From Morella rubra (lineage: Eukaryota > Streptophyta > Magnoliopsida > Fagales > Myricaceae): 64,000 bases of DNA. Made by a program: the position numbers and the translations under genes. Shown piece by piece: positions 24,137-37,352 of the stretch (the stretch's first letter is position 1; each line of letters starts with the position of its first letter). Where the stretch lies: the NCBI GenBank assembly GCA_003952965.2, contig CM025850.1, forward strand, positions 16,544,517 through 16,608,516, given 5' to 3'. The notes below the pieces were generated by a model. That model saw only the letters and a list, made by a program, of their open reading frames with translations. It made no database searches and was not told where the DNA came from.

Positions 24137-26677
24137 ATGATGAAGCGAAGGTCAAATGGATACGGCAAAATGAGCGACATCTCTACCACGACGGCGTCAT
24201 CCACGTCTAGAGAAGAGGTTGTTAAGTGGGAGATGAGACCCGGAGGAATGTTGGTCCAGAAAAGAAGCGACGGTAAGGATGTTTCGGCTCCGAATATACG
24301 GCTTCGTGTCGCTTATGGCGCCCTGCGGTACGAGATCTCGGTGAATTCTCAGGCCACGTTTGGTAAGATGAGCTGGATTTACATTTACAAAATCTGTTTC
24401 TAAACGTCACTGTTGTTTCCTGTTTGGCTACTGGGAAAGTTGAAGAAAGAAAATGATAGTCAATCCGTGATGTTTGTGCGAAAGAAAAGTACGTTTGGCA
24501 CCACTCTACGATTACCAACTCCCACATTTGATTGCTTAAAAAAAAAACTACCACATTTGATTCGTTGCATGGTTGATGGTTCTTACAAGATCTACTTATT
24601 AGTCTCGTTCATCATTTTGTCTTCTGTTTTATGGCAGAAGAGAATATTGTGCAAGTACAACCACCGCACTAACCTAGAAATAATGATTACTAAAGCGACG
24701 GATTCAATTTCTTCCCGTTTTCTTGCTAACCAAACAACTTTTTGAGCCTAATGGTAATGGCGTTTGTTTTCACTTTTTTGGAGGGAAAATCATGATTTTT
24801 ACTTACTTCTCCGCTGAATGACAATAATACCCCCGTTATGCTACTAGTTTATTTATGATATATTTGAAGATAAAAGAGTAAAACGGGATTTTTCTTCCTG
24901 GGGGTTGATTGGCAGGGGAGGTGAAGAAGGTTCTGACGACAGAGACAGGGTTACAACCCGGTGAACAGCTGGTGATATTCCGAGGCAAAGAGCGAGAGAA
25001 CGGGAAGTACTTGGACGTGTGCGGGGTCAAGGACCGGTCGAAGATCATACTAATGGAGGACCCGTCGAGCATCGAACGGAGATTTATCGAGATGTGCCGG
25101 AACGCCAAGATCCAGAACGCAAACCGCGCCATCTTGGACGTGTCTACGGAGGTCGATAAGCTGGCGGAGCAGGTAAGCCAACTGGCCAGGACAAAATCTT
25201 CACTTCTTTTGCAACATTTTAAATGCCTTGGCGTTAAAAGGGCGGTACCATATGTTTCGTGATTGGCTTCGCGGTGGTGTTTTGAGTGAATATGAGCCGT
25301 TCAGTTGGTTTGGATGCTGACTTTAATTGTCATGATCCGACACTTGGGGGATGATGTACTGATGTGGGTCTGACTTCATAATTAGGCGTAGAATCTTGAC
25401 AGACAGGTTGCATTTAAGGTGGGGACCCACAGGACATTAATTGGATTAGAAAGGAGGCAGTGTAGATTACCTGGCCTGGTGTAGCTGCGTTGTTAGACTG
25501 TAATTGTGAAAAAGGTGAAAATCTGGTCCATCTCGTTAAGTCCAGATGGTCCCGCCTAGCTGAAAAAGGAAAAAAGTTCAGATGGTCCCGATCCATGAAG
25601 GGTCTGGTTTTCATTTGCGTGTTCTTGGAGTTTAATATTCCTCGTGGAGGCATGGCTTTTTAGATTATGCAAGGAGCATATTGTTAGTCGAATGTTGGAC
25701 TATTTTCAATGGGCTAGTCCGTCAATAAGGAGTTTCTTGAGTAGAGTTTGAAAGAATGGCAGTAATTTCCGCTTTGGAAATTGGAATAGGACTTATAAGC
25801 TAAATGCACTTCATACTGTTTTATTGATCAGTACTCTATGTGGACCAGCACCACCTACTAACGGTATAAGAGATTTTTTGGATTCTCTGGTAGAGGGAGG
25901 TCCGCGTGCAATTTGCCAATTCTTTGGTGGGTTAGCTTAAAAGAAACCCGAACTGCAGTAGGATTAATGGTGACTTGTTTCATGGTTTTAACTTTACCTT
26001 CAGGTCCTAAATCCCAACAGCAGTCTAGCTGATGATCAATAGTCAAACGTGTTTTATAGTTCGGGTTAATGTGGCTATTACAACGAAAAACAATAAACGT
26101 TTTAAGATCTCTAAAACTACGTTTTTCAGATACAATGTTAGATGGATGTTTGTGCTTCTGGGTAGCTTGGTGCTGTGTTTTTTCTTCTCAAATAGGAAAT
26201 CATTACTATTTCGTCTTTAATAGGTCTCTGCCATCGAGAAGTCAATCTCAAGTGGGGTTAAGGTACCGGAAGTTCAGATCACGACACTAACTGAGATGCT
26301 CATGAGACAAGCAATCAAGCTAGATGTCATTTCTGCAGAAGAGGACGCTTCTGCTCTGAAGAACTTGCAGGTAGTCCCGTGTGTATATATATATATTTCT
26401 TTTGCCTATTTTCTCTTGTCTTTGCTATTTCGACATTAGCAACAATTTAATCTCTTGTTCTTTGACACCACTACTTGGGAAGATAAGTCCTACAAGTAGC
26501 TGACTTTAATGGCTACTATCCATTTTGCAGGGGAAGAGAGTGCAGAAGATTGTGGAAACCCTTGATGTTCTCAAGATATCGAATGCGAAAGTAACGCCTG
26601 TTATCGTCACCGCTACCAAGTGGGAGACCTTTAATGATCCCCATCCCACCACCAACTCATGGGAAATTTTCGACTGA
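24137..26677 (+). CDS. BAG-family molecular chaperone regulator (BAG1-4 type), four exons
   Basis: BAG proteins are nucleotide-exchange co-chaperones that bind the ATPase domain of Hsp70. Exons are 24137-24362, 24916-25172, 26224-26370 and 26531-26677, all GT-AG, joining to 777 bp (258 residues plus stop). The first ATG after the TATA box is used. Residues 29-45 read EVVKWEMRPGGMLVQKR, the conserved plant BAG1-4 opening. A ubiquitin-like domain follows (RLRVAYGALRYEISVNS, TFGEVKKVL, GLQPGEQLVIFRGKE), then DRSKIILMEDPSSIERR. The BAG domain spans roughly residues 130-220 (DVSTEVDKLAEQVSAIEKSI through LTEMLMRQAIKLDVI). The tail KRVQKIVETLDVLK and KWETFNDP is also typical. Arabidopsis BAG1-4 are 269-342 residues, so this is compact but complete. 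I cannot assign it to one of the four paralogues. Confidence 0.94.
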
Positions 26678-27830
26678 TCTCTCTCGCCCAATCTTTTCAT
26701 TTTCTCTGTCCTCGTTAATTCATTCAACGTAGTTACCTCTAGAGGAATATAAGCGAGCTACCTGCTATGCTACGCTTCTTGTACTTATTGCCCATCCCAC
26801 CACCAATAAGATTATTATAAGCATTGGCTGGGATAAATACATCATTGACAACCGTAGGGTTGGTTGGGTCAAGAATAATAAACCAAGAGCCTGGAAGGTA
26901 CGTGCATTTTGGCATTAACGATATGGCTTGACACCAGCTCACCAAGCATATTGACAACCTAGCAGGGGCATGACTATAGGTACGCCAATGGGCAGCCTAG
27001 CGAGAACATGTGGCCTGTGGGTGGGTGGAATGGGTAGCATGCGTACCTCGGCAGCCTCTAGTGGTAGGCCAACATATAGAGTGCTGTGGGGACTTATGCT
27101 TGTAATCGTGGTAGAGTGGGGCGCACCGCGGCAGCATCTCAGGCATGGGGGCCATAGGGGTAGTGGACTGCGACATAGGAATCGCTGTGCGTCTGCAGGT
27201 TTGGGGTTTGGTAGGGGCCAAGTCCTCTAATTATGTGTGCGGAAAAAAGGGACAGAACGTGAACGGAAGTGTTGGACCGGCAAACAAGAAATTGGTAGAT
27301 TTGAATTGTATGGTTAAAACCTGTCCTCTCTCTCTCCAAGAAATTAGGTGGACCGTGTTTTTAATGGTAACTACAGTTGCAGTTACTAACGAGTGATTTG
27401 CAGCTCAAACTATTAAGTTAATAAAAAAATATGCCAAAAAATTGTTTCACGAACAATTTGTCCAATCGCATTGACCCAGAAGCCAGCAACTGTACGGATT
27501 TTCTGTCCAAAACTGGATGCCCCAAACAGATATTGGTTTGTAATTTTTTGTTCTCTTTATTAAACACTAATCGGATGCCCAAGCTTGAAGGAAGGAACAT
27601 GTTTGCAACAGTCCATGACTGATTCTGGTCTTACCATAAAAAATTGTTGGGGCTAAAGAGACAAAGATGCCAAAAATGGTATTGGGGAAGTGCGTCGTCT
27701 CTTTTGGGCCAAATAGAAATCCGTTGCATGCAAAAAGCAATACAGATAGCGGGCCTGGGCCTACACAATCCGAATGTTTTTTTTGTCTCTCCTTTCGGTC
27801 AACGGCCAGAACGAGGTACCTGGCGCGCCT
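26678..27830. other. Intergenic between BAG and BRCA1
   Basis: A GC-richer patch at 26970-27240 has long frames on both strands but no known motif; I do not call a gene. The region shares no obvious repeat with the rest of the window. Confidence 0.45.
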
Positions 27831-27842
27831 CGTTGAGAGAGG

Positions 27843-27852
27843 TTTTGGCGGG
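27843..27852 (+). promoter_or_regulatory. E2F-like site in BRCA1 promoter
   Basis: TTTTGGCGGG contains TTTGGCGG, which fits the E2F consensus TTTSGCGS. It lies about 190 bp upstream of the BRCA1 start codon. A GC-rich GGCGCGCC palindrome sits just upstream near 27819. E2F control of plant repair genes at S phase is known; use of this site is inference. Confidence 0.55.
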
Positions 27853-28035
27853 TCAAAACAAAATTCAAAAGAATTTTCCCTTTTCATGAAATAAAAGGTG
27901 CCCATCTTCTTCTTGTCTCTTCCGTCCTCTACAAGTTTTGTCAAAAATTTTGCATTCTGCGAGACTGCGACTGTGCCTCTTCTTCTTGTCCTTTCTTAAA
28001 TCTCCTCCCTCTCATCAGAATCAGAGGTAGCGAAA

Positions 28036-31000
28036 ATGTGGGATCCGAACCACCTGGAAAAGATGGGCAGAGAACTCAAGTGCCCCATTTGGTATATGCT
28101 CTCTCTCTCTCTCTCGGTAACCAGAGCTTAAATTTTTTCTTTTTGTTTTAGGAGCAGTCAAGATTGATGTTCTTATTGGTTTTATTGTTTTTTGGCTGTT
28201 TAGCAGTTTTTTTTTTTCCCCCACGGGTATTCATTAGACTATTCTGATAGATTTGAGTCTTTAAAAAGCCGATATGAAGGCTAAGCGAAGTCTTTAATGC
28301 ATATGAAGGCTATCTTTATGCATATTATGGTCATATTTACTTCTCTGGAATTTGTTTTAAAGACTTTTTAATCTTAGGGCGTGGGGAAATTTCTTTTTGG
28401 GGTTCAATGGGCTGAATAGTGTTATGTCCATTGTGCAGCTTGAGTCTACTAAACTCTGCGGTTTCACTCGCGTGCAATCACGTCTTCTGCAAGTAACATT
28501 TTCTGCTACAATTTCAGGGTCATTTGTTTCACTGTCTCGCGATCAGAGTTAGGAAACTTAAAACTAACATTTTTCTTCTTATTTCCAGCTCATGTATTTT
28601 GAAATCAATGAAAGCAGACTCCGCATGTCCCGTTTGTAAAGTGCCGTATCGGCGTAGAGGTATGTCGTTCATGATTTTGAGAAAATGAAACTTGGAGTTT
28701 TATGTGATTGATGCCTCATATTGTAGGGATCTGTACGTGTAAACCACGGTTAGCTTTTATAGAATGTTTTGACTTATTTGCTGGATAAGGACACACGAAG
28801 GACTTGGTTTTAATAAAATGATCTTGGGGAAATCAAATCTTCATTGCAAATCTGAACTGTATTGTCGTTGTTTGGGATGTTGCTGGTTTTGTTGTTCTTT
28901 GTTTTCTCATGGGTTATTGTCCTGGAAATTAATCCCTTGGAAGTTAACTTAAGTTTGAGAGATTCATTGTTTGGAGGACATGATTGATCATTTGACTTAA
29001 GTTAGATTGCAAAGTTTACAGGAAGTGTGGTTGATATTTGTACAGCTATTTTATGATAGACGGTTGTACTGAGTTTGGAATTGGCTGTTCAGGTGATTGA
29101 CTGTCCATGTCTTATGAACCTTCATAGGTGACCTTTCCCAGCTATACACGACATCGGATAGGTCTCGACTAGATATCTATGCTTCAGGGGGTCATAACTT
29201 TTGAACTTTGATCAGTATTTGAAATGGGGCATATTTGATGAGTCTTACAGAACACTGACCATTTGAATCTACATGGGCGAGAGGACAGATGGAGTCTTAA
29301 AAAGAAATCTCCTTGATTGAGTTTCATGAAATATACAATCTTTTGCACCCACCCTGATTCTCTGTTTTAGTTTTGTTAAGCCAAAACAGAAAGTTTAATT
29401 TCTGAATGAATGCAGGAAGTTGTACATACAGACTGAATAGTATGACTATTGAGGTATAGTTTGTTAGGTTACTTTATGCTGCAATAGTCTCCGGGATTCT
29501 TCCCCTCAAGATATTTGTTTCCTTTTTCTTTAGTCTACATCTAAAGTGTATTTTTTTTCCTTCTCTCTATGTTCTACATTTGCTCACTGGTTTATAGTGC
29601 CATTTACTGCTCCCAACTGAAAATAACTACTTATTCGTCCTATGGTTCTACTTTAGAGAAGCAAAACGACAAAATTTGTTTCAGCTATTCCTTAAGAAGT
29701 TTGATATCTCAGTGGAAAAAAAAAATGATAAATCTAGTTCTTTAACTTACATGACCTTTTTACCAGTGTCAGCACTACTAAATTTGTTCTGTGATTAGGC
29801 CTCAGTCTTATGGAGGATTTTTTATGCAGAGGTTCGCCCTGCCCCTCACATGGATAACTTAGTGAGTGTTTACAAAAGCATGGAAGTTGCTTCTGGAATT
29901 AATATATTTGTCACTCAGAATGCATCCTCAACTAAATTATCAGGTAATGTGTCGGTCCACACATGTTCATTCATTATAATGCAAAATATATGAAGGAATT
30001 ACCAGCCTTCTATTGGAGAAAATAATTGGAAGTATGGTATTCAAAAGTATTGACATCATCCAGATACAAATGGCTTAAATTTTACATGCATAAGGGCATG
30101 CATCACCAGAACTAACACTTGCATATCTTCTGTCTTTCTGAAATAAGTTCCATATTTAGTCATTTCGATTTTTTTTAATTTCTTTTAGCAAATCTTACGC
30201 ACGATCCTTTGGTAATTATTTTGAACTATGAAGACTGTTATAGTGCCGTGCCACAGCATTTGCACCAGATAACATCTTGACCCGTGAATGAACGTTGGCG
30301 GGCCAGAGTACCTTTCAGTCCATAGTTTCTCTGAGTTCCATTTACCAATGAAAAGGCCCTTAGCAAAGTGAAAGCATTCATGCAACAAAAGTTTGCTTTT
30401 TTGTTTCATTTTCCACAAAACAATTTGAGATTTACATACATTTGATGTGCAAACTAGTACAGGTGAAACAAATGCATCTGTTTCCAAGCGGACAATGCTA
30501 TTTTATTCTCTTAGGTTGTCACACAAACTAAACCTATGCACTTTGTTTCGGTCGTACCGTTCTGTTATGTTCCAGATAGAGAAGAAGAGCAAGCTGAAGG
30601 TGATGATGACCACGATGAACGAGATCGTGGTGGAAATTGTCAGCATAAAGCAAAGAAACAAAATACCTTGAAAGGAAAAGGGTCAAGAAATACATGTGAT
30701 TCCAACATGAAAAGTACTGTGAAACCTTCATTTCCAGCCAAGAAGAGGGTTCAAGTGCCTCAGCACCCATTTCCAGAAGCCCCAGAAAGGCTTGCACCAT
30801 TTGAGGGTCAATTGTGTGAAATTGCTAAGGAAGAACCTATAAGAAATTCGACCATTTTAAAGGAGAAGCCGGTTCTGAATGATAAGGGAGAGCCAATGCT
30901 TTCACCTTTTTTTTGGTTGAGGGAAGATGATGGCATAGAAAAGTCAAGTCAGCATACTGATGAGGAAGAACTCATGGATATGCCACCAGTGAATGTTCCT

Positions 31001-34000
31001 TCCTTTAGTGATATCAAGGACTCAGACGATGAATACCCTTCTAATTTGACCCCCACTGTGAGTTCATACTTTATTTCAAGCTTGGGAGATGATCTGCAAT
31101 CATCAGTAATATATTCAGCTGACTTGTTAGTTAATTATCATTCCTTAGTATGTTTGATAAAATGCCAATGGATTGGTTCTCAATTTGTATCTAATTCTTT
31201 TTTAGGTAGTTTGTCTGTATTTAGTACTCATTAAGTTGACAAGTTGCTCCCTTTGCACTGATTTGAAATCTGCATGAGTCACTTTAAAAATTAATTTCTT
31301 GAATTTAGCATAGGTGGCCATCCTCCAATTTCTAGGGTAACTAATGCAGTTTGCCATCTCTGTTATGGATTGTTCTATTGACCAAAAACAAGTTGACGCT
31401 ATCAAGTTGTGCATAGTGTTTCAAGAGTTACCTCATTGTGTTGTCTTCGATTGTTTGCTGTGACATTCCATTCCTTATGTTTTGCAAATACCATGTAGGG
31501 GGGAGTGCATTGCAAGGGCTCCAATGTTGCTGATTTTTTGGATAGTGAGATGTTTGAATGGACACAAAGACCTTGCTCTCCTGAACTTTGTTCAAGCCCC
31601 TTTAAGATGCAGGTATTAGTATGAAAAATACAAGCACTGCATTTCACCTCCTACATTTGTTGTCTTTCATCTTACTAAATTGGTAATGAAAGCCAGGTCG
31701 CAGATATGAAAGATATCAATGGCATTCAAGAGAATGAATTAAAAGCAGACTTACAGGCTGTGACAACAAATGAAGACCCAAGCACTGAAAACGTAAAATG
31801 CATGAATTCTGAGCCAGGAAGTGGTATTGCAGAGGCAGCCCTGCCAAATTTGTCTTCTCTCAGACCTGAAGGGTCTAATGATCCAGCTGAGAGTAATAAA
31901 TCAGAAAAAAGTGGAAGGATTAGAAAGACAAGTAAAAGAGCCCAAAAGAAGTATGCTAAAAGAAATACAGATTCAGATTTTCGAATTTATGTTGATTTGA
32001 ATGAAGTATCAGAAAAGTTTATCCAAGAGCAAAACTGTGACAATGGTGACAATGTGGGTAAGACTAGCAAACGGAGTAAGAAGACTCATTTTGGTACCAG
32101 CGTGTCTAAGCCAGCACTTGAAGATGTTCAGGCTGTCTCTGCGGGAACAGAAGCCCTCAATTACAGTGAAGGAAATGTGGTAACTGAGACATCCCCCTCA
32201 GTAGGTAAGAAAGAAGGCAGTGATGAAGACTTTACCTTGAAGAAGGTTGGAAAAAGGTGTAAGAAGATTGATTGCTCTGTAAGGTCAGAGAAACGAAAGC
32301 TCGATCCTGAGAAGGACAAGATGTACAAAGAAATATCTAAAAGACAAAAACAGAAAAATGAGGATGCTATCCCCGAATTGGCCCCTCAATCTGTCTGTAT
32401 GGCTGATAATAGAAGGAAAGGCTCTGATCTCAGGCAGAACCTGAACAAACCTGGAAAGCAAACTAAGTCATCTGATCAAGAACTGAGTAAGAAAAAGTTG
32501 AAAGTTTTATCTGTTGGCATCTTGCAACAGGCGTTGGTAAATGATATGCGAGTGGGTCAGACTTATGTTCCTGCAAAGGAACCACAACTCAATGAAGGGA
32601 TTCAAGGCAAATCTGATGTCAACGTTCAGGATGATTCATCAGTTGTGCAGAAGCTTCCTCGTCTGATAAATAGAGTAGTCTTACAGAAATGTGAGACCAT
32701 TTCTAACAAGTTTCAGTGCGCATTTTGTCTTTCTTCACAAGAATCAGAGGTATCCCTTAATTATGCTTGACATTTGTTTTTGGTCACATGATCTCTGTTT
32801 CCTTCCTATACCTCGGTATATTTGGACAGCAATCAAGCAATTTTATTTCCGAACCAAATGCAGGCATCAGGAGGCATTGTCCACTACTATAATGGTAGGC
32901 CAGTTGCTGCAGATCACGATGGAGGAATCAAGGTCATACACACACATAAGGATTGTGCAGAATGGTAAGTATCCATCTCATCAAAAAAATAATTTTCTAT
33001 TTTCTTAGTAGATTTCCTTCTCGATTTTTTTTCTTACTACTATCTTTTTGTTTACTGAAACAAGCTTCCAATTCTTGTTTGACCTTTTCTGGCTTTTGTT
33101 AATAAAAGAATTCCAAGAGTTCTTGCAATTCTTGTTCACTTGCTAATGAATTTTTACGATGACTTTAAGCTTTGGGGTTAGATAAACTTAGAGAGATGGG
33201 TTATCTAGTTTAATTTCTAATTTTTTACTAAATATTGCAATCTTATTCAATGTATCCACAAATATATGTGCAGGGCCCCTAATGTCTATTTTGAAGATGA
33301 GATTGCAATTAATCTAGAAGCAGAATTAACTAGAAGCCGGCGAATTAAATGTTGTTGCTGTGGAAACAAGGGGGCAGCACTTGGGTGCTATGAGAAGAGT
33401 TGTCGCAAGAGTTTTCATGTTCCTTGTGCAAAGTTGATCCCCAAATGTCGATGGGATACTGTGAGTAATATAGATATTTGAGTGCTATGCAGATCTTTGT
33501 ACTAAATGTCTTTGCTCATATAATTATGTTTTCTCACTTCTTGAATCAGGTTAACTTTGTCATGTTGTGCCCACTTCATGCCTCTTCTAAGTTGCCCAGT
33601 GAAAAACCTGGACCACAAGAACGAAGGAAGCAATGTACTCCTGAGGGGTATGTTTGACCTTTTCCTTCAAGTTCTAAAGTTCAGTAAAACACACTAAAGC
33701 TTCTCTCCATCACGAAATTCTCCTTCTGTGCCTATTCATTCTCTCTTCTCTTTTCCAGGCAATTATCTCAAAGTCGTTGTGTCTCTAGTAAACCAGACAA
33801 CAGTACTGGTAGAAATTGGAATTTTTGTGTGTCTTCAAAGAAATTGGTTCTCTGTTGTTCAGCTCTCACAACTCCTGAGAGGGTAAAAAAATTCTGCTTA
33901 GAGTTTAATTTTGTCTTTTCTTCTTGAGTTTCAAAAGAACTCTGATTTGCATTGTTTTCTTGACAAATGGAATTGCAGGAAACTGTTTCTGATTTCGAGA

Positions 34001-35346
34001 GATCATCTGGAGTTACAGTTTTGAAAAAGTGGGATACTAGTGTCACACATGTCATTGCATCAACAGAAGAAAATGGGGCATGCAGAAGAACCCTCAAAGT
34101 ATTACTGGGTATCCTAGGGGGGAAGTGGATACTAAATATGGAGTGTAAGTACCTGTTCATTTGATCACTTGGTCAATCACAGGAATTTCTTCTATTCTCT
34201 CCAGTAGTTGGCTTGAATATTTTTAAGTAGTTGGCTCGTATATGACATGCAGTTAGCTTGTATATTTTTACAAAGCGTAAAAGCATCATATTTTAGATCT
34301 GTCTATTACTTCTCCATCTAAAAATACTCATATATTCATATCCGCATGTGCTGTGGATACAAAATTAATTTGCTGAAAGAGGCAAAAATTGTGATTTGCT
34401 CGTCTTCTGTATATTTTGTGTTCAGGGATTAAGGCTTGCATGAAGGTCATGGAACTTGTTGATGAGAAGCCTTATGAAATTACTGTTGACGTTCATGGGA
34501 TCAGGGAGGGCCCTCGACTTGGACGGCTAAGATTCCTGAACAAGGTTTGTTACTCCTTCCCTTCATTATAAAGATGATGACCTTTTGTTGAGATAGACAT
34601 CTCCTGGAAATTCATACTCTGCTAGCATCTCCTAATACTGCATCTTAAACAGCTTTTACCATTCTTCGTAGCCCATGTTGAGACACGTCGTTCTAATGAT
34701 GATAGTGTTCTCTGCCATCTTAACTTTTCCTATGCTTAGAAACTTTAGGTCCTCGAGGTCTCATGTATTAGTTAGAAGACCCTCGTCTGATTGTTGTGTA
34801 GATCCCATGGAGTTGTAACATATTCTAAACACTAACAATATTTTTAAGTTTATTCAGAACAGTAAAGCTTTCATTTAATTTGGGGAATTCGATGAGTATC
34901 CAACCTATGATAATAAAAGTGCACGGATTTATGAAACACAAGATTGTGTGGTAACATGTGACCTTGGATCTTTTATTGACAAATGTTTTCACGTGCAGCA
35001 ACCAAAGCTTTTTAATGGGTGTAAGTTCTATTTGATGGGCGATTTTATAACTTCGTACAAGGGATACCTACAAGACCTCATAATTGCTGCTGGAGGAACA
35101 ATTCTTCATAGGAAACCTATTGCGGAGGACCAACAACCCTCGTCTGGTTCGTCAACATTTCAGACCTTCGTAATTTACAGTCTTGAGCTGCCCGACAAAT
35201 GCGATCCGAGCAAGAAAGCTACAATTTTCAATCGCCGCCGGTCTGATGCAGAGACCCTGGCAAGTTCAACTGGAGCCAAAGTAGCAAGCAATTCATGGCT
35301 GTTGGACTCCATAGCAGCGTGCAATTTACAAAATCTTGGTGAATAA
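28036..35346 (+). CDS. BRCA1: BRCA1 homologue, 14 exons
   Basis: BRCA1 is a nuclear E3 ubiquitin ligase that pairs with BARD1 in homologous-recombination repair. Exons: 28036-28091, 28439-28492, 28589-28659, 29830-29943, 30576-31057, 31499-31612, 31697-32749, 32864-32964, 33274-33460, 33550-33647, 33759-33882, 33979-34144, 34426-34544, 34999-35346. All are GT-AG and join to 3087 bp (1028 residues plus stop); Arabidopsis BRCA1 has 941. A complete C3HC4 RING is seen (C16, C19, C31, H33, C36, C39, C50, C53). EVRPAPHMDNLVSVYKSME follows. The middle is charged and Lys-rich, with a conserved VNVPSFSD block near residue 242. An extended PHD finger specific to plant BRCA1/BARD1 runs from about 637 (FQCAFC) through KDCAEW and CCCCGNKGAALGC to MLCPLH. 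Two BRCT repeats end the protein (about 815-910 and 914-1028). I favour BRCA1 over BARD1 from RING and linker wording. Confidence 0.94.
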
Positions 35347-35911
35347 TATATCTTTTGCAGTTCCAGGAGCCCTATGATTTACAAACTTCTTCGGAACTAG
35401 CTCTTTTCTTATGGCTTTTAATATGACATGTATAAATACCTTGCTCATATTTTTACATATTTGCTGTAACATAATTTTATTACGCAAAATCTTGTCGCTG
35501 AGCAGTGTAAACTATAATAAGACAAAGTGGTAAGAAGGTCAACTGTGGTAGATGATTTATTGAAATATATGGTTCCCATGTTAGTGCAGGCACAATTGCT
35601 GCTACAAGTGTGTTATAATGATGATTATAGGTTCTTAACTGAGCCATAATCATGGAGTTTAACAAGCCAGATTGTGCGAGCAGTTAACATACAACAGCTA
35701 ACACTTGGTGAACGGGTTAAGTTATAATTGTTAGTATCGGCTTTGCCATTTGGAATTTAGAGCATCAATCCCTCTCGACTATATTAATCCACACTGCTTT
35801 GAGATGCCGGCATGCATGTAATCCAGCTATTAAGTTAGAATGATGCAGTCATCCAATTCACCCTCCTTTGAGAGAAATTTCTGAGTTTTAGTCGGTTATT
35901 ACCTTTTCTTC
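35347..35911. other. Spacer between converging BRCA1 and coiled-coil genes
   Basis: It holds the 3' ends of both converging genes. No other feature is seen. Much of it is repeated at about 46310-46657 with deletions. Confidence 0.6.
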
Positions 35912-37352
35912 TCATGCAAGAACAGAGGATTCTGCGGCTTTGATCTCAGCTTTGGGTTCGACACGCTCATTCTTCTTGTGCCCATACTTCGATATCTTCA
36001 TGTTAAAGCTCTCGAACATGCGTTCCAGTGCTGAAATCTTCTCTTCAGAATCCCCGGGCTGTTCGTCCCCTGAGACCATCCGTTGCCTGAAGCTGCTGCG
36101 TATTCTGGCAAGGCCTGCTCTGACTTCCTTCCCCAGTTCCTCCATTGTCCCAAAAATACCAATGTTTTCATCTTTTGCATCTTTTAACTTTCTCTTTAAG
36201 GATCGATACCCTTCAAGCGACTTGACCAGTTGCTTTGAAAGTTCCCTGTTTCTCTCTTGGAGCCCTGCATTCCCTTGAGTCTCTCCCTTACCATACTTCC
36301 TCTCTTTGTGCTCGTCCCCACAAGTTTGTACTTTGGCCAGCAACATCTCGTTCTGCGCTTTAAGATCATTAATAAGCTCCTCCATGCCACTCAATTCGTG
36401 AACCTTCCTTGCAAGCTCCGACGCCATGATCTCCTTCTCCTTTCCCAAACTTGAACACAACATTTCGAGGCTCTTTCGTGCAGCCAAGCTCGCATTGAGC
36501 TCTTTTCTCAACCTAATTTCTTTCTCATCTGTCAGCGGTTCATCGGGCTTTTTGTCCCTCGGTACATTACGCCTAAGATCTGTGTTGCACCGCCTAAACT
36601 CCTTCTTGGTGGCAGGAGAATGAGATTTTTCAATCCGGGATTTCACATCATCAATGATCTTGATCATTCCAGCCACCCTTTGCACCTTCCGGTCGTCGTT
36701 GTCTTTAATGATCTTGGATAAGTTCAGTAGCAGCTTAACATTTGTTATGCCTAGAACATCATCATTCTTGAAACTGGCAGGAGGATCAGAGACCATGGGA
36801 TCACGTTAAAGATGGATGCCAGTATCTTCACCTTCCGATCAACTTCAACTAGCTTGCTCGTTCATGATCTGCGGATAGAACATCAGTAGAAAGCTACAAA
36901 TAATGAAGAACAGTGAGGAATATACAGAAAAGATATTTCCCTGGTCATTTTTTCTGTGCTTTGTACGTATATGAAGAAGATAGATCATCATTTTCCTACT
37001 GTTTCATCCATTTCATCATTAAGAACAATATGACAAAGAACAGTGGAAATAATATTTGTGCTTCTGCAATTAAGAACCAAATTAAACGGCGAATATTTCG
37101 TGTTTGATATTCGTTTTGGGTTATTTACCATCATTCATGGTCATGACTCTTGATGCTAACCGTCATAACTAAGTGGTGTCTGCAACCAGGTCATGCACAT
37201 GGAGTTAATTAGCACCAAACGCTGCGAAATCTAAATGCGAAGAAAAGAAGAAGCATCCGGTCACCTTCTAAAGAATAGTCTTCATGCCTTTCGCTATGAC
37301 TCGTTGTAGGAGGTGCCAGGTCCGGAGACGAAAATGCTCGAGAGCGGTTCAT
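35912..37352 (-). CDS. Plant coiled-coil protein, copy A
   Basis: The main open part is 35912 to about 36770, up to 294 codons if started at the ATG at 36796. It is rich in Lys, Glu and Leu with heptad character: LRKELNASLAARKSLEML, MEELINDLKAQNEMLLAKV, LSKQLVKSLEGYRSLKRKL and ALERMFESFNMKISKYG. It probably forms a long coiled coil; I do not recognise the family. A likely first coding exon is 37352-37265 (MNRSRAFSSPDLAPPTTS to DYSLE, donor at 37264). The join is unsolved: an intermediate stretch reading VEVDRKVKILASIFN near 36805-36850 is in another frame from the main exon. Either a further intron or a frameshift lies there. The paralogue at 46658-48362 keeps a clean frame. Function unknown. 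Confidence 0.65.

Noticed and set aside
26970..27240. GC-rich patch with long frames on both strands
   Set aside because: Open frames there follow from base composition; no conserved domain or splice support.
36800..36855. Similarity of VEVDRKVKILASIF to the NAB actin-binding domain of NET proteins
   Set aside because: Only a few residues agree and the rest of the domain signature is absent.
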